The notes under the pieces: generated by a model | Seen by the model: only the letters and a program-made list of their open reading frames with translations | What the model was told of the DNA's origin: nothing | Database searches by the model: none | Shown here: piece by piece, positions 1-13,000 of the stretch | How positions within the stretch are numbered: the first letter of the stretch is position 1 | Layout: the number at the start of each line of letters is the position of its first letter | From: Brassica napus | Lineage: Eukaryota; Streptophyta; Magnoliopsida; Brassicales; Brassicaceae | DNA: 64,000 nt | Assembly (NCBI RefSeq): GCF_020379485.1 | Contig: NC_063435.1 | Span: 124,001-188,000 of the forward strand | Reading direction: 5' to 3' | Program-made: the position numbers and the translations under genes

Positions 1-1509
1 TACCGTCTTTGTTCTGTAATGTCCCGTGCGAAGTAATGTATGCAACGTGTTCGACGAAATGCTTCAATGAGAAAATAAAACATATTTATTTTTTTTTTTT
101 TTTTTTGCTAGAGATGAATTATCACCCTACCTGTGTACTTTTGAGATCATTATATTTATATTATTTTTTAATGATTTACAGGGGTTTTATGATGTTGAAA
201 CCAGAGGAGATTGGTCAAGTTTCGTTGATTATTGTAGGTATGATACTCAACCTTGTCCTTCTTTACTGCATATCAGCTTCAATTTTTGTTTTTATTACAG
301 TGTTCATGTTACCAAGTTCTTGAAGTTGCTCTTTTTTTTTTTACACATGAACGACTTTTTGTATGCTTTTGGTTTGAATGTGTTTGTTATTGACATCAGT
401 TCCGTGTTGAGCAAGTCTTGTATAGTCTAGCACTCTCTTGTTTCTATGGTAGTTGTGATGGAATAAGATTAGATGCTTCTATTGGCACCAATGATGATCT
501 TTTTCTGTTGTTTTTGTGTCAGGACGCACAACTTCAAGTACCCGCTTATGGTCAAGAGGTTGAGCTGTATGGTAATATCAGGTGCCCTGTCCGCTGACTG
601 TCTTGACATACTCCAACCAGCTACATTATCTTCTGCCATGATTTCAAAAGTGAGTTATTGAGGATGAATATATTGTCAATAAATTACACTTATGTGAAAC
701 TCACCTTGTCGCTGTAGTATTCATGACAGCCATGAGTAACTACTAAAAACTTAAATTGAATTCATTGGCCCCATAAAGTGGTTTGTTCCGGATAGTCACT
801 GTCTTGTTATTGTTTTAGATAGAAGATGGTTATGGCTTGCTATGGAATGCATTCAGGAAGGCAAATTTCACGGAGGACGATGTTGCTTGTATCCTTAGAG
901 CTAATACATAAAATCATTTCTATTTCCACTGTTTTGTTTTTTGTTTTTGTCTCTCTGCTGTTTACAGCCCTTAACATCTGAAAGTTTTAACTAAACAATG
1001 GTATACGGGCATTCTCGCCCGGATCCGCATCAACGCATTTCGTATTGATCTAGTTGGAGGCTCATGTGGAGAAGACCTTCTTTCACTGGCTGCAGCGTCT
1101 GTTGAAGGTGAAGGTGCGGTTGGCCATGCCGTTTATATGTTACCTTCCTTCTACAATCATGACTGTGGTAACTATCTTTACTTGTTTTTTTATTTCTTTT
1201 TTTGTTTTATGGTTTTGGTGATGACTTAGTTTGGAATGTGCGCAGACCCCAATGCACACATATTCTGGTTGCAGAACGCAGATGCAAGGTTAATGACTCT
1301 CCGCGATGTTGAAGAAGGTTTGGCAAAACTGAGAGTTCCAGTATATGTTTCTCAATCTTGTTGGTTATTTCATTGGATATATATTTGCAGGGGAAGAGCT
1401 TCGGATATGTTATATAGATGCAAGCATGGGATATGAGGCTAGGCAAACACTGCTCTCTCAAGGCTTTGGCTTCTGCTGCAACTGCTTACGCTGCCAGTCT
1501 AGGGACTGA
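1..1509 (+). CDS. ATXR4: SET-domain protein, ATXR4/SDG38 type (3' part, partial)
   Basis: Seven exons can be read by eye: up to 32, 182-237, 523-649, 819-888, 985-1167, 1246-1317 and 1391-1509 (TGA). All introns are GT..AG and the frame is kept throughout. The product contains DVETRGDWSSF, the SET core GHAVYMLPSFYNHDCDPNAH, then EELRICYID and a cysteine-rich end (FCCNCLRCQSRD). NHDC followed by a tyrosine in the ICYID segment and a post-SET-like Cys cluster are typical of SET lysine methyltransferases that bind S-adenosylmethionine. Split MYND/SET proteins of this type are the ATXR4 (SDG38) group, matching At5g06620 from memory, which starts the colinear block. The 5' exons lie outside the window. 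Target lysine and localisation cannot be judged from this fragment. Confidence 0.88.
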
Positions 1510-1614
1510 TTAACTCTTTCCCTTTCTAGGCATCGTTTCTTTTCATGTGTATCTTAGTATAATAAGAGGAATCAACAATATAAATAATGCATATGGTTAA
1601 AAAAATGTGGTTTT

Positions 1615-1870
1615 TGGTTCAGTTACTTCGGCTTCTTTTAAAAATTATAACCAAATTTCCAATCGAATTTAGTCGGAACTAACCGAATTTATCAAAAAAT
1701 TAAAAGAAATTAAACTAAAATCTAACCGATATCAAAAATTTCGGTAAGATTTTCAAAGACCGAACTAACTAAATACCGAACCAAATTTTATTTCGGATTA
1801 ATTTGGTAAATTTTTTTATCCAGTCGAACTAACCAGAAACTGAACTATTTGAACCGGCATGCCTACTATG
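1615..1870. repeat. Degenerate ACCGAA/TTCGGT-rich repeat
   Basis: An AT-rich stretch with many diverged copies of motifs such as ACCGAA, CTAACCGA and TTCGG. It lies downstream of the SET-domain gene. The same sequence style fills much of the CYP712A intron near 58.0-58.3 kb. It looks like remnant repetitive DNA common in crucifer spacers; no element ends are visible. Confidence 0.5.
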
Positions 1871-2068
1871 TATGATCATTTATATGGGGTTTGATATTAC
1901 AAGACACTGAAAGATTGTTTTTTCTTGCAAAATCAATTAAAAATCTTGTTGAATCCAAAACACAAAGGTACCCCCAAAAAACAAATCTTACACCATATGA
2001 GTTTTCTCATACTTGTGGTTATATATGTTGACAACGCCAACTAGTTTCGCAACTCCAAGATCAGTGAC

Positions 2069-2683
2069 CTACCTATGAATGCATATCTTCTTAAACTGTG
2101 TGAGCACCGGGTATATATTCTCAAAGGCTCTGAAAGTGTCCTCTCTCTTCTTGGCTCCAGTGATAACAATCTTCCCAGACACAAAGATCAGTAGCACAAT
2201 CTTTGGTTCTCTCATCCTATAAATGAGTCCTGGAAACATCTCCGGCTCGTAGCTCAAGAAGTCGCGGTGAACAGAGACGGCAAGAATCTCAAGCCTTATA
2301 GGGAACTTCACATCACAAGAAGCTACAATGTTCTGGATCTTGAAGTCTTTGAACCTTGCGTCGAACCCAAGTTTCTGAACTATGCGAGCGTACTTTCTAG
2401 CAGCCAGCTTGGAGAAGCACTCGGTCTTGGCTCCAGTACAGACCATTCTCCCCGAGGCGAAGATCAACGCCGTGGTTTTTGGTTCCCTTATCCTCATGAT
2501 CACGGCAGCAAAACGTTTAGGGTTGTATTCGGCGTTACGTGCTTTCAAAGCTATCTCTTTTAGGTCTAGCTTGCAGTCCAAGTTAACCGTCGAGACGATG
2601 TTTTGAAGAGTGGGGACTAGCCCTGAAGGATGGTTGCTAAGGTCCACTGGATCAGTACTCCCTTGCAATTCGTCATCGCTCAT
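2069..2683 (-). CDS. TATA-binding protein (TBP) retrocopy, intronless
   Basis: One uninterrupted frame gives 204 residues with the full TBP architecture: a short N-terminus, then two ~80-residue direct repeats of the saddle domain (about 22-110 and 113-202). The four phenylalanines that kink TATA DNA are at the expected places (F58, F75, F150, F167). Repeat motifs [20 protein letters not shown] and [18 protein letters not shown] are intact. Plant TBP genes carry several coding introns, so an intronless copy points to retroposition. It differs from canonical plant TBP mainly at [17 protein letters not shown], with one extra residue in the repeat-2 stirrup/loop region, and at the C-terminus (KKICIHR). 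No TBP gene is expected at this place in Arabidopsis. The frame has no stops, so it may be functional, but expression is unknown. Confidence 0.85.
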   Translation of the reverse strand: MSDDELQGSTDPVDLSNHPSGLVPTLQNIVSTVNLDCKLDLKEIALKARNAEYNPKRFAAVIMRIREPKTTALIFASGRMVCTGAKTECFSKLAARKYARIVQKLGFDARFKDFKIQNIVASCDVKFPIRLEILAVSVHRDFLSYEPEMFPGLIYRMREPKIVLLIFVSGKIVITGAKKREDTFRAFENIYPVLTQFKKICIHR

Positions 2684-2936
2684 TCTCCTCTTGATATAGG
2701 GATTAGATCCAATGGTTTGGTTCCGACAGGGAAACTAGGGTTTGGTAGCATCATCGAAAGATTAGAAAAAAAGGTGAAGCTTTGTTATGCAAAGATTAGA
2801 GAGTTAGAGAGGTGCTTACCAAAGGAGATTGATTTGGTTCTCTCTCTCAAAGAGGTGGTTGGTGGAGCTGTGAGAGGCGACGGACTTGGGTTTTGAAACT
2901 AGAGAACCTTATAGAGGTGTAAACCTAATATATAGA
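2684..2936 (-). promoter_or_regulatory. TBP retrocopy leader and TATA elements, possible 5'UTR intron
   Basis: On the minus strand a TATATATTA element lies at about 2927-2935 and a TATAAGG at about 2907-2913. Between them and the ATG is a good donor (TTTG|GTAAGC, GT at 2819-2818), followed by a T-rich stretch and CCCTAG (AG at 2736-2735). This would be an 85-base leader intron. Leader introns are common in plant genes. Splicing is inferred, not shown. Confidence 0.45.
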
Positions 2937-4526
2937 TGCCTAAGCTACCCCTGACCGTCTTTGTGATCCCGAGGGTGTTTTAGGGAAATCATGAGTTGAC
3001 CGACTTTTCCTTTATTATATACAGATTTTCCTTTTTTTTAATAAATAAATAGACTTTGTAATTTGTTTGTATGTAAAAAAAAGTCTACTTATACATGACA
3101 AAAAGAGAAGAGTATTTGCCAAAATTCCTTAATTATATATACAGACCGCAGATTTTGATTTTGTAAATTATGATGATTAATATATTATATTATAACATCT
3201 TATGAAAAATAAAATTATATAAATCCATATAAATTTATTATTTATAAATCTTGATATTTAAACTAGTATACTATATATTTAGTATATTATTATAATTTAT
3301 ATGTATTTAAACCGTCTAAATAAATAATCTACTCCGGTTAATTGTTCTAAGTGCTAGTATTATGCCACCATCTATTCATCTATTTTCTGAATATCGATAA
3401 AAGTTGGTCTTGTTAAGTATTACAATTACATGAGATGTAAACTAATAATGCCTTATTCCTTCGAATAACTTCTCTCATCAGAACTTAGTTTGATTATATG
3501 GACAACTGATAAAAAAAAATGACGCATGCATCACAAGACTTTATAAGACACTTTGCAAAATGGAGCAAAAATAAATAAATCTTGTTGAATCAAAAACACA
3601 AATAAAGATCGAGACAGGGAAAATGTACTCTCACCATATGATGTTTCTCCCTTATACTTAGTTTGCCATGCATGAAGGTACTCCCAAACCCAAACTAAAA
3701 ATATCCATCGTCCATATGGCACTTTGGAAACTCTTTACACCGTCGTACTCCTTAGACGCAAGAACAAAAAGCCAAGAAGAATCGTGCAGACGAGGAAACA
3801 AAGATGTGACATATCACATTTACCATCTAACTACATTAATTTTGTAGGATCCACCTACAAAATTGTACTATATGTTAATTCATGGTTTTTCTAAAATGAT
3901 CATAAAAGAAAAGTTTTTCATCCATCAGACAAAAAAAAAGGTTGTTCATAGATCATGAGTGAAGATTTAAGCCATCAAAGTCTCGAGCTATCACTATTTA
4001 AAACAGAAAGAGGAACCATATGGGATTTGATCCAAAAAAAAAAAAAAAGAACCATATAGGAATATACATCTATACTATATATTGACATCAAATGAATGTA
4101 CTAAAGCTCTTCATAAAACATTGACATGACATGTCAGGGCCGGTAAAGGTAGAAATATCACATAAAAGACTTTAATTACTAACTACATATTTACACTCAT
4201 AAGTGTAGTTTAGTTTAAATTTACTGGCCAAATAATACCAACACATAAAAGACTTTAATTAGCAAAAAGATATGTATGAATACTAACCAAAAGATAAACG
4301 TGGGAGTGTTCGTATAATATAATTCAATGTCATTTATATAGGTGCATACTCCATCGGGAATTGAATGCAGGAAACATATAGAAGAACGTACTTGCAAGTT
4401 GCCAATTTAACATACAAAGCCAGAGTGTGCACTTAGACAAAGTACCCAAAAAATAAACTCTACAATTTTCTCTCTATTCTCTTCTCTCTTCTTAGCCTTC
4501 AAATTCACTAGTCTTGCCTTACCAAA
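2937..4526. other. Intergenic, AT-rich
   Basis: No gene is visible between the TBP retrocopy and the zinc-finger gene apart from the diverged flank repeat near 3.6 kb. The last ~100 bases hold a C/T-rich stretch suited to the leader of the downstream gene. Confidence 0.6.
3560..3690 (-). repeat. Diverged second copy of the TBP retrocopy 3' flank
   Basis: The segment around 3577-3655 (AAATCTTGTTGAATC, AAAACACAAA, then CACCATATGA followed by TTTCTC) repeats, in the same order and orientation, the segment at about 1935-2010 just 3' of the TBP retrocopy. No TBP coding sequence is visible next to this second copy. It may be a leftover of a tandem duplication or two fragments of one dispersed repeat. 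Confidence 0.4.
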
Positions 4527-5066
4527 ATGAAGACTCATGACTTCATGAACGTTGAGTCTTTCTCTCCCAAGGAAGGACCGATTCGCCTTTTCGGCTTCGA
4601 GTTTGGAACTTCTCAAGAAGAATCTGAATCCAGTGAAAGCATCAACGAAGTCAATACCACTAACAACAACAAAGACAAGAGGTTCAAGTGCCACTATTGC
4701 AGCCGGAAGTTTCCTACTTCACAAGCCCTAGGCGGCCATCAAAACGCCCACAAGAGAGAACGTCAACAAACCAAACGCTTCCACCTCCATTCAAACGCAG
4801 CCGCTTTTTTCCACCGCAACCAATACCACTTTGCTGCTTCTAGGTTCTTCGAGGATCATTTTAGCCTTGAAGCTGCTCGCATCAATGACGCAAGATTAGG
4901 GTTGTTGCGTAGGTATAACTCATCAAAAAGTTGTGATGATCATGACCGTACATCTTACCAGACTAGACCGACGTACGGTGGTGGTGGTGGTAAGAGCAGG
5001 CATGATTTATTTTACGAGTCCAAAACGAATGTAACGGACCACGTGAGTTTGGATCTACGCCTCTAG
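4527..5066 (+). CDS. GIS2: C2H2 zinc-finger transcription factor, GIS2 type
   Basis: A single exon of 179 residues. It has one plant-type EPF/QALGGH finger at about 53-73 ([20 protein letters not shown]) with the invariant QALGGH helix. The C-terminus ends in a DLRL-type EAR repressor motif (VSLDLRL). The N-terminus [14 protein letters not shown] is shared by the GIS/GIS2/ZFP8 group. That group acts in gibberellin and cytokinin control of trichome initiation on stems and inflorescences, in the nucleus. Position and sequence fit GIS2 (At5g06650, recalled). A short glycine run (codons near 4978-4994) lies before the EAR end. Start chosen at the first ATG, which begins the conserved [14 protein letters not shown]. 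Confidence 0.9.
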   Translation: MKTHDFMNVESFSPKEGPIRLFGFEFGTSQEESESSESINEVNTTNNNKDKRFKCHYCSRKFPTSQALGGHQNAHKRERQQTKRFHLHSNAAAFFHRNQYHFAASRFFEDHFSLEAARINDARLGLLRRYNSSKSCDDHDRTSYQTRPTYGGGGGKSRHDLFYESKTNVTDHVSLDLRL

Positions 5067-6565
5067 TTACCTTTATTATATCTCTAGATTTTTGGTATTG
5101 TTTACCTATGATTTTTCAGTAGACATAATATTTTACGGTTAAACTAGTTCATGCAGATGAAATAAAATAACTCTCAACGTGTTACAAACACAAATGAAAT
5201 GTTAAGTTAGTCATAGAGAGTTGACTAGATTTTATTTTATTTTAAAATAATGTGAAATATGTATGTGAGATTTAATTTGAAATATCCAAAAAGAAAATGA
5301 AATTATTCAACCCGCTCGTTTATCACCAATATAAATTTATCATTGGACCTTCTTTACAACTAAACCACTTTCTTTGAACACTCTCTTTAAAGTGTCACTA
5401 AAAGTAGTTAAGAAAATCGAAAATTTAATAACAAATATATTTGTTAGCTCGATCATTTTCTATTTATTTCCTCAATTCTGGTTAATCTACTTGCTTTGAA
5501 AATATGTTTTGGTTGGTCATGGAATGTCCACGCCAATAACATTAATTAACTCTCAAATCAAAATGGAATCGCAAAAGGGTCCCAAGTAAACATCACCACT
5601 AAGTTTAACTTTTTATTGTATTTACTCCAGTCAATATAAGACAAACCAAATAAATATGTTCTTAATTATTTGTTAAAAAACTTTGATGTATATATACAAC
5701 ATATGCGGTATTTAATAGCTTATTTTCTGTCAAGAAATAGGCATCCGTCTAGGCAAAAAGGACCTGAGAGCAATGTATCGGCCTACACAAACCAACATAC
5801 AAGTATAGTTATCCTATGATTCGAACATAGAACAATAAAACACTGTAAAAGACGCGTCTTCAATTCTATAGTTACGCATGAACTGAGAAGTTTTAACTAG
5901 AATAATGTATTATCCTGACTCCATGATTATTCGAGGAAACTAAACATCGGATCCTAGTTGATGTGCAACACAATTATTGATGTGTGATGTGAGAAAAGAC
6001 AGTGGTGGGTACATACCGTCCTACATCTATTTTTAATTTCAATCTAACTTGGGTTGTACAAAGTACAAAGAAAACGTTTCATCATAAATAAAGGAAATTT
6101 TCATGTCCCACATATTAAAATCTTAACCTAAAGTATCAAGTGTGAATAGAGAAAAGGCAAATGATAACAAAATTATATGACCTTAATATAGAACAAGAAA
6201 ATGATGTCTCACTTCACATTTGTTATTTGGCTCACCATTTTCCACGTACGTCTACTTTTGGGTGTAACATAAACCAAGTGCATACTAGATTCTGTGTACA
6301 CATGTAAAATCTTATGTCTTTTCTAGTAGCTGGATACTGATTTGGTGTTCGTTTTAGCTGAAACATAATGAAGTTGCAGACGAGACACATTCAAAGTTTT
6401 AAGGTCTAACTTTCCCTATCCAGTCTGATTTTGATTCGGATTGCTTGTACATAATCTTCTCTTCATTGAGGTTAGCATGTCTTAGAAATCATATACATAA
6501 GCTAATCTAGTGATGCTTTATGTCTATACTTCTCTATGCAATTAAGCTCCATGTTGAAATTCAGG
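5067..6565. other. Intergenic, AT-rich
   Basis: About 1.5 kb with no reading frame or RNA gene that I can support. It is low-complexity AT-rich spacer holding the 3' region of the GIS2-type gene. Confidence 0.6.
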
Positions 6566-6855
6566 TGTAACATCCCAATTTTTGGTATACTAATCTTAAT
6601 AAAATTGATTTGATTATCTAAATTATCAAAATGGACTTATTTTACGGTCACTTGTTCTCAAAGTAAATGTATTTGAGCTGGAATAATGGATGATATTTCA
6701 AGTATTAATCTGTTATATTCTGCTGAGTGAGGCCAGAAACACAAAAATGTCACATGGTGATTATATAATGATTAAACACATATTTGGAACCTCTAAAAAT
6801 TAACAAATCGAGGGAATAGACATGAGAGCCACTGACAGGGCGGTCGGGTGTTACA
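6566..6855. mobile_element. Solo-LTR-like element (TGTAACA...TGTTACA)
   Basis: A 290-base segment starts TGTAACATCCC and ends CGGTCGGGTGTTACA. This TG..CA pair of near-complementary ends is typical of LTRs of plant Gypsy elements (TGTAACA(C/T)CCC ... GGGTGTTACA). There is no second LTR or internal coding sequence nearby, so it would be a solo LTR left by recombination. I find no clean 5-bp target duplication, which lowers confidence. Confidence 0.45.
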
Positions 6856-7075
6856 CTTAGGTTGTCTATTGATTATACAAAACAAAAATGTCCATAGCAA
6901 GACTAAAATTTGCACAAAGAGTCTTTCATTTGCCTTTAGGATACTTACTTTACAATACTGTCAACAAAGAGAAAAACACAGCCAAGCGGCAGAAGGAAAA
7001 TGAGAACTGCAAATAAAATACACAAACTAATAATTCACGAATCTCAAATCAATTTATTGCAGCTCGAAGCATACT

Positions 7076-10000
7076 CTAAGTCCCAAAGTGACCGGTTTTT
7101 CTTGTCTCTGACACTGAGATATCTGAATTATCTCCTTGGGATCTCCTCAGCTTGGCAACAAGAACCCACATATTAGCAAGTTCATTCTCCAGATACGCTT
7201 CTCTTTCTTTAGACTCTTCTACTGTTCTCTGCAGCTCTGCTTCTCTTTGAACTTTCTCAACGAGAGCAGCTTCAAACGAAACTTCACGCTCTTTGATCAC
7301 GCTAAGCTCTCTCTTCAGTTCCATCAGCGAGCTCTCTTGCTCTTTCCTCTTTACAAGATGACTCTCTTTCCTTCCGTTCCTCGGGTTCCCTGTCTTGCCT
7401 CGAGGTGTAGGCGAGCTCTTATGCGCTGCTGCAGCTAGATCACCTGCCAGCCTCTCGTTGCGGTTCATAAGACTTGCTACTTCCTCAGACAATGCCCTGA
7501 GCTCAACTGCAGCCGCTGAAGCGAGCTCTTTCGCGTACGAGCTCTCTTCCGCAAGTTTCTGGTTTCGGAGTTCTAGCTCTTCCTTTAACTCGCTTAGCTC
7601 TGCAGCTTTCAGCTTAAGCTCCTCAATCTCAAATGCCTGGTCATGTCTCAGCCAGATTAAAAAAAATGCTTTAGATTTTTTTTCCAAGATCAAGTTAAAG
7701 GGAAGAAGACAATAATATGGGAAATTTCACCTGTGCTTGTATGACTTTTTCCTCATTTTGTTGCATGTGACTTGTGATCGATCTCATATCTCCAAGTTCC
7801 AGAGCGTCAGAGAGCTGCTGCTTTAGGTTTGCAACCTCTTCTTGCAACGCTTGACATTCACATGTCTGCAGAAAAAAAGAGTTGTTATCAGTTATAGATT
7901 TCTCGCACATGTCTGCATGCACACTAGCTTCGAAGGGTCTAAGGCGAAATATTATCTGAACCTTTTGGTTGAGTTGTTCCTGAATGATACGATTATCTGC
8001 AGCTTTAACCTATAAACAAAATGAAAAAAGTATCAGGCAAAGGCATCTTAGAGGTTCAGTTTCATTTAGTAATGTGTAAACAGAGAGAGTTTCAGCTACC
8101 TCCAATTCAAAACTCTTCTCGTTTAGTTGAGCCCTCATTTCAGAAACAGCCTGCAGATAGTAGAGATTACGCACTTGAGAATGCTATAACAAAGAAGCAC
8201 AAGGCAATTGTATGATAATTTGAAAAATGTTAATACACCTGCACGATATCAGACTTATCCAGTGCATCATGTGATGTCATTACAAAATCCAAAATCTGTT
8301 TCCCTAACTCAGCAATCTGGTCGTTCTTTGCCTTGATATCATCGTTGAGGTTTATAATCTCCGCCTGCACAAATCCAAGGAAGGTAAATAATGCGCATAT
8401 TTTGATAAAGATCATGAAACAGAATGCAAAATATTACTTTAATTTCTTCGTTTTCAGGGGCTTTGGTGGCCTCTTCTGACAATTGTTTAAAAGACTTTGA
8501 CTGTAGCGCCATCTCCTCGGATAAAATCTTTTGCTGTTCCCTCAGTATATCCATCTGGTCGATTGTTCTTCGTCTCGCCTGGGAATAAGTTACACAATGT
8601 CTTAAAGATCGTGCATCACTTGTTCTAAAGAAAGCTCAAGAAACCAATTGATGTAAATGGAATGTGAGAAAATTTTAATGCACCTCAGGTGTCTCTATCT
8701 CATGAGAACTGTCTTCAAGGGATTCTATATCTTCCCCAGGCTCTAAGCGTTGATCCGCCAATGGTGAGCCTTCTGAAAGTTTCGTTTCTGTATGAAAATT
8801 ACTGCCTTCCCCTTGAGGAGTCGACAGTGTACTGTTAGACTTGACCGCACTCGACTTGTCGCTGATGCTTGATTCCCCCAAACTGTTGTCCTTTTTCTGA
8901 TAATAAAACAATAATGAGAGACCACGTGGTGAGAGAGCTTGTGTGCTATCTCATGCACACGAGGAGAATAATTGTTTTGAAGCACATACGAGTGACTACA
9001 TATATGTGGTGCAGGACAATGTTAGACACCAGTACTAACTATAGTATGAGGTTCTGATTTTACAGACAACAGTAAAATATTATCAAAGCCATATAAATTC
9101 TAGAATCAAATGTGTACCTTAAGTTTCAACCAATTAAGTAGTCCATGCTTCCTAGTCTTCTTTTCTTCTCTAAACGCATCATTATCTATTATCTCAGGAT
9201 TAGCTTCACCAGAAACATATAATTCAAGGTTCTCTTCATCCATCAAATCACGCCTCTTGTATGGTAGGTAAGCAAGCTGGCCATGCATTATCAACTAACA
9301 TAAGCCAAAAAAAAAAATAGTAATCGGCAGACATGCTGCAAAACAAGTAATTAACTTTACCTCCTCTTGTCCAAATGAATGTCTCCTCCGAGGAACAACA
9401 CGATGAGAAACTCTTGATGTTTGTGGAGTTTTGGCAGACACCAGAATTAGTTTTGTCAGCCGTTGGATTCGACTCAAGAGAGCTGCTTTAGCATCTTCCT
9501 CTTCTTCTAGCTATTATAACCACATCGAAAAGAAAATCAAGCAAATCAGATTTCAATTATCCAAAACTGAAGCACAATACGGTTCAAGTATAGGGATCAA
9601 TGAGAGAGAAACTTACTTTTTGCTTCAGGAGAACAATATTATCTTCACTAATGTCCTTTAGCTGAGAAACTGGTTTAATTCCTTGTTTAAGCTCCTCTAG
9701 CTCCTCCTTGAGTTGGCGAATCTCGTTTTGGTACTTCTTGATTAATGATTTCTCATCAATTATCTGTAATTTATATTGGGTTTAGAAATAAAGAAATAAC
9801 ATACATGCATTGAGAGAATAGATGTGACTATGACCTTGTTCTGTGCGGCTTGAATTTCGATATGCTTTGCACGATGGGCAAATTTTAGTGTGTTGTGTGT
9901 TTCTTCGGTGCAGCTTGATGCAGGAGTCACTGTACATATGAGCTAACCATATAGAGATGAATCAATCGATCAGTTAGTTAAATTGATTAAAGGAATCGTT

Positions 10001-13000
10001 TTCTACTGCCTACGGTCATACTATTCGTGGCATTTCTTGCAATAAGAAGCTAAAAGAGATCTCTAGCAACACTTACAGATACGCGTCCATGACCACTCAA
10101 CGAGGACTGAAGCAGCCTGGTTAATTTAGAGTCCCTAAATGGTACGTGACTAGCCTTCCTATCAGTAAGCTTTGATATTACCTACAAGATTACAAAAGAA
10201 ACATTCAACTTCAGAATATTGCAGATTGTTTAACAAAATGTAAAGAATTTCTAATTAAAGTTCGATAAGCTGATGCTGCTTGGCTAAAACAGTGATAACC
10301 AAGAACTCACCGTCCCTAAAGTCAGCAAACTTTTATTAATATAAGACCCTTCCTTGCGCCTTAGACCACTGGTTGCAGCCTTTGAGCTCTCGGAACCTGC
10401 CAGATCAATGAGGTTCTGCAGATATAAGTGAAATTATGAGCAGTTAATCAATTGTTCACCTTTTGAGTGCTCAGATAATGCAATAATAAACAGTTGATAC
10501 GAGTTTTTTCCCCAGAGTTGAATAAAAGGTTATATACCAGCTGCGAGAGATGTACAGCTTCACCTTCATTGTTGCCACCCAAGGGACTACTCTCTATGGT
10601 CTGTCAAAAACGATATTAGCTTTATTGGTAGATATGAAAGAAAGCAAAACTGTTCCTATTTTCCCGTCTAAAACAACAAAAGATGGTTTGTTTTAAAAAT
10701 GTCGTGTGCCAAATACCACAATTGTATTTTGATGAGGGGCAATGATATAGCAAGTTCACAAAGAAATAAGTCTCCCCTTGCTTTGGAAGAGAAGAAAATA
10801 AACATACCAGGGTAAACATTGTATGGCTCCGGCTGCTGAGCAAATTAAAACTTGTGGATCCAATATGTCGGTGCTCTGCCATCAAACGGAAATTTTATTA
10901 AGATGACTGACATGAAAAGTACTAGATTCACAAGGATTAATAATCAGGAAAGAGAAAGGTAATCTTTAGAACTGCTATATCACATCACATAAGAGGAAAA
11001 AAACTTAGAAATCGAAAGAAAAATTACAATGACTGGTTCAGTTCTGCTGGAACCGTTAGGTTCTAGAGTAAGCCTTTTCAATTAAAGAAAAACATGGACA
11101 CCTACCTTCTCCAGCTGCTATAAGAGAAAGCGCATGAGCAGGGGATAGCACAACTTCTTCTTTAATCCCCTCAATAAAAGCTCCCTATAATCAGCATAAA
11201 GAGATGATAGTCAAGTCTACTATAAACTTCTTAGACCATACACAAGCTAACAGCAGCAACTTTAGATCTAGTATACTTGAATAAGAAATGAGACCCAGTA
11301 CATTCAAATATTGATAATCGAACCAATTTTCACACTGTATTTGCAGGATCCCAAAGAATAACATTTTTATAAGAAAATGGAGCAAGTACTTTCAAGCATC
11401 TACCAGACAAAAGATGTCTCCTCTAACTAAAAAAAATATATGGTGGCAAGGTTTGGGATTCTATGATGTACACTATACTATAGTCACAAAAGAAGATGTT
11501 ATAAGACAAGAAAATCAGCAACTATGCATGTTACCAATACCTGCTCATCTTCTCTGATCCTCAAATTTTGTCCTACTGGGTTCAGTAAATCATTGACAAC
11601 CTGAGGTAAAATGAACCTTAAGGATATTAAGAATCTAAGCAGAATCTGATTATCATTCAGCACCGCTGGTGAAGTTGACGATAGGGAATGGAGAGAAAAA
11701 AAACAGTAGTGAGTAGGACCTCATTATAAATTTCCAAGTATGAAACACGTAGGAGAAATTCTCGTCTTGGTGTCTGCAAAAAAATGAAAAGAATAAATGT
11801 ATGACGTAGCTAGCACTTAAGCCAGGGGAACTAGACTAATCAACATCCCACGAAGTACCTCTTGTATAATGTCGAAAGCATCTTTCACGGCTAATGGGAT
11901 AATACCAGGAGATCTCTGGTCCCCCTGAAATTTGAACCAAACAAAACTGTCTTCATGAGATTAAATTGTTCCATGCACATCTTTGAATATGAAACAAGAT
12001 CAGTGAATCTTATTTTTTTGGATTTTATGATTAGTGAATCTTACATGCATAGTGTGAGTTTTTCCACTGCTTGTCACTCCGTATGCAAAAATTGTCCCTG
12101 TTGGTGTATTAACAATCAAAGTCAATACACATAAACTCAATTGGCAAAACAAGTCTAACTCAAAACAAGTACTGATACTTTCTGCCAGGTCAAAGATCTC
12201 ATGTTCTAACTTCCAAGTGAATAGTCATGCAAACTGTTCATGATCTACTGCTCGGGGTACACTTTGACATAACATATCTTTTAATCCTCCAAGAATTATA
12301 TCTTAACTAGATCGGCCAATAGAAAACGTTTACTCTCTTATTCCAGCAACGAAAATAAAGAAGTGTTTACTCCATACCATTGGTCCCTTCCATAGCACCA
12401 TTAACGACATGCTGAGCAGAGACATCATAGACCTGGCGTGTTGTTGTTGTAGGCCCAAAAACACGATCTGCAATAAAGGAAGAATTTCAAGAAACCATAT
12501 GGCAGAAACAGAATTTGACATCTTAGTTTAATTCATGCCTTCAATCAATAATGCAATGCTCTGCGTATATAATTTCTTATGCTTACAGAAACTCGTGACA
12601 CTAGTCAAACTGTTAATAAGACTCACCATAGGCATAAGCTATTGACTGAGTATGCTCATTCCGCACAATTGTTTCCCCATCTGCATACCAAGCAATCTCC
12701 TCCCCTCTGCGAATTTCCCTCGGACTACATCACACATACACCGAAGTCAACTTCACAGGACAAACATCAACTCAACGTTTGAATCCTATTACCTGAGTGG
12801 ACGAAAACGAACAGTCACAGTGACGTTCTCTTTGGACTGAGAAGCAGTCTGCGGCACCCTTCCTGTATACTGAGCCTTGCTTCGAACAGAGGAAGAAGTA
12901 GGGGAGCTATGGCTATCCACAGACGTCTCTTGATAAAGTATCGGAGACGAGGCTGTTGAAGAAGCAGGGGAAGAGTTAGCAGCCTTTAACTTACTACTAG

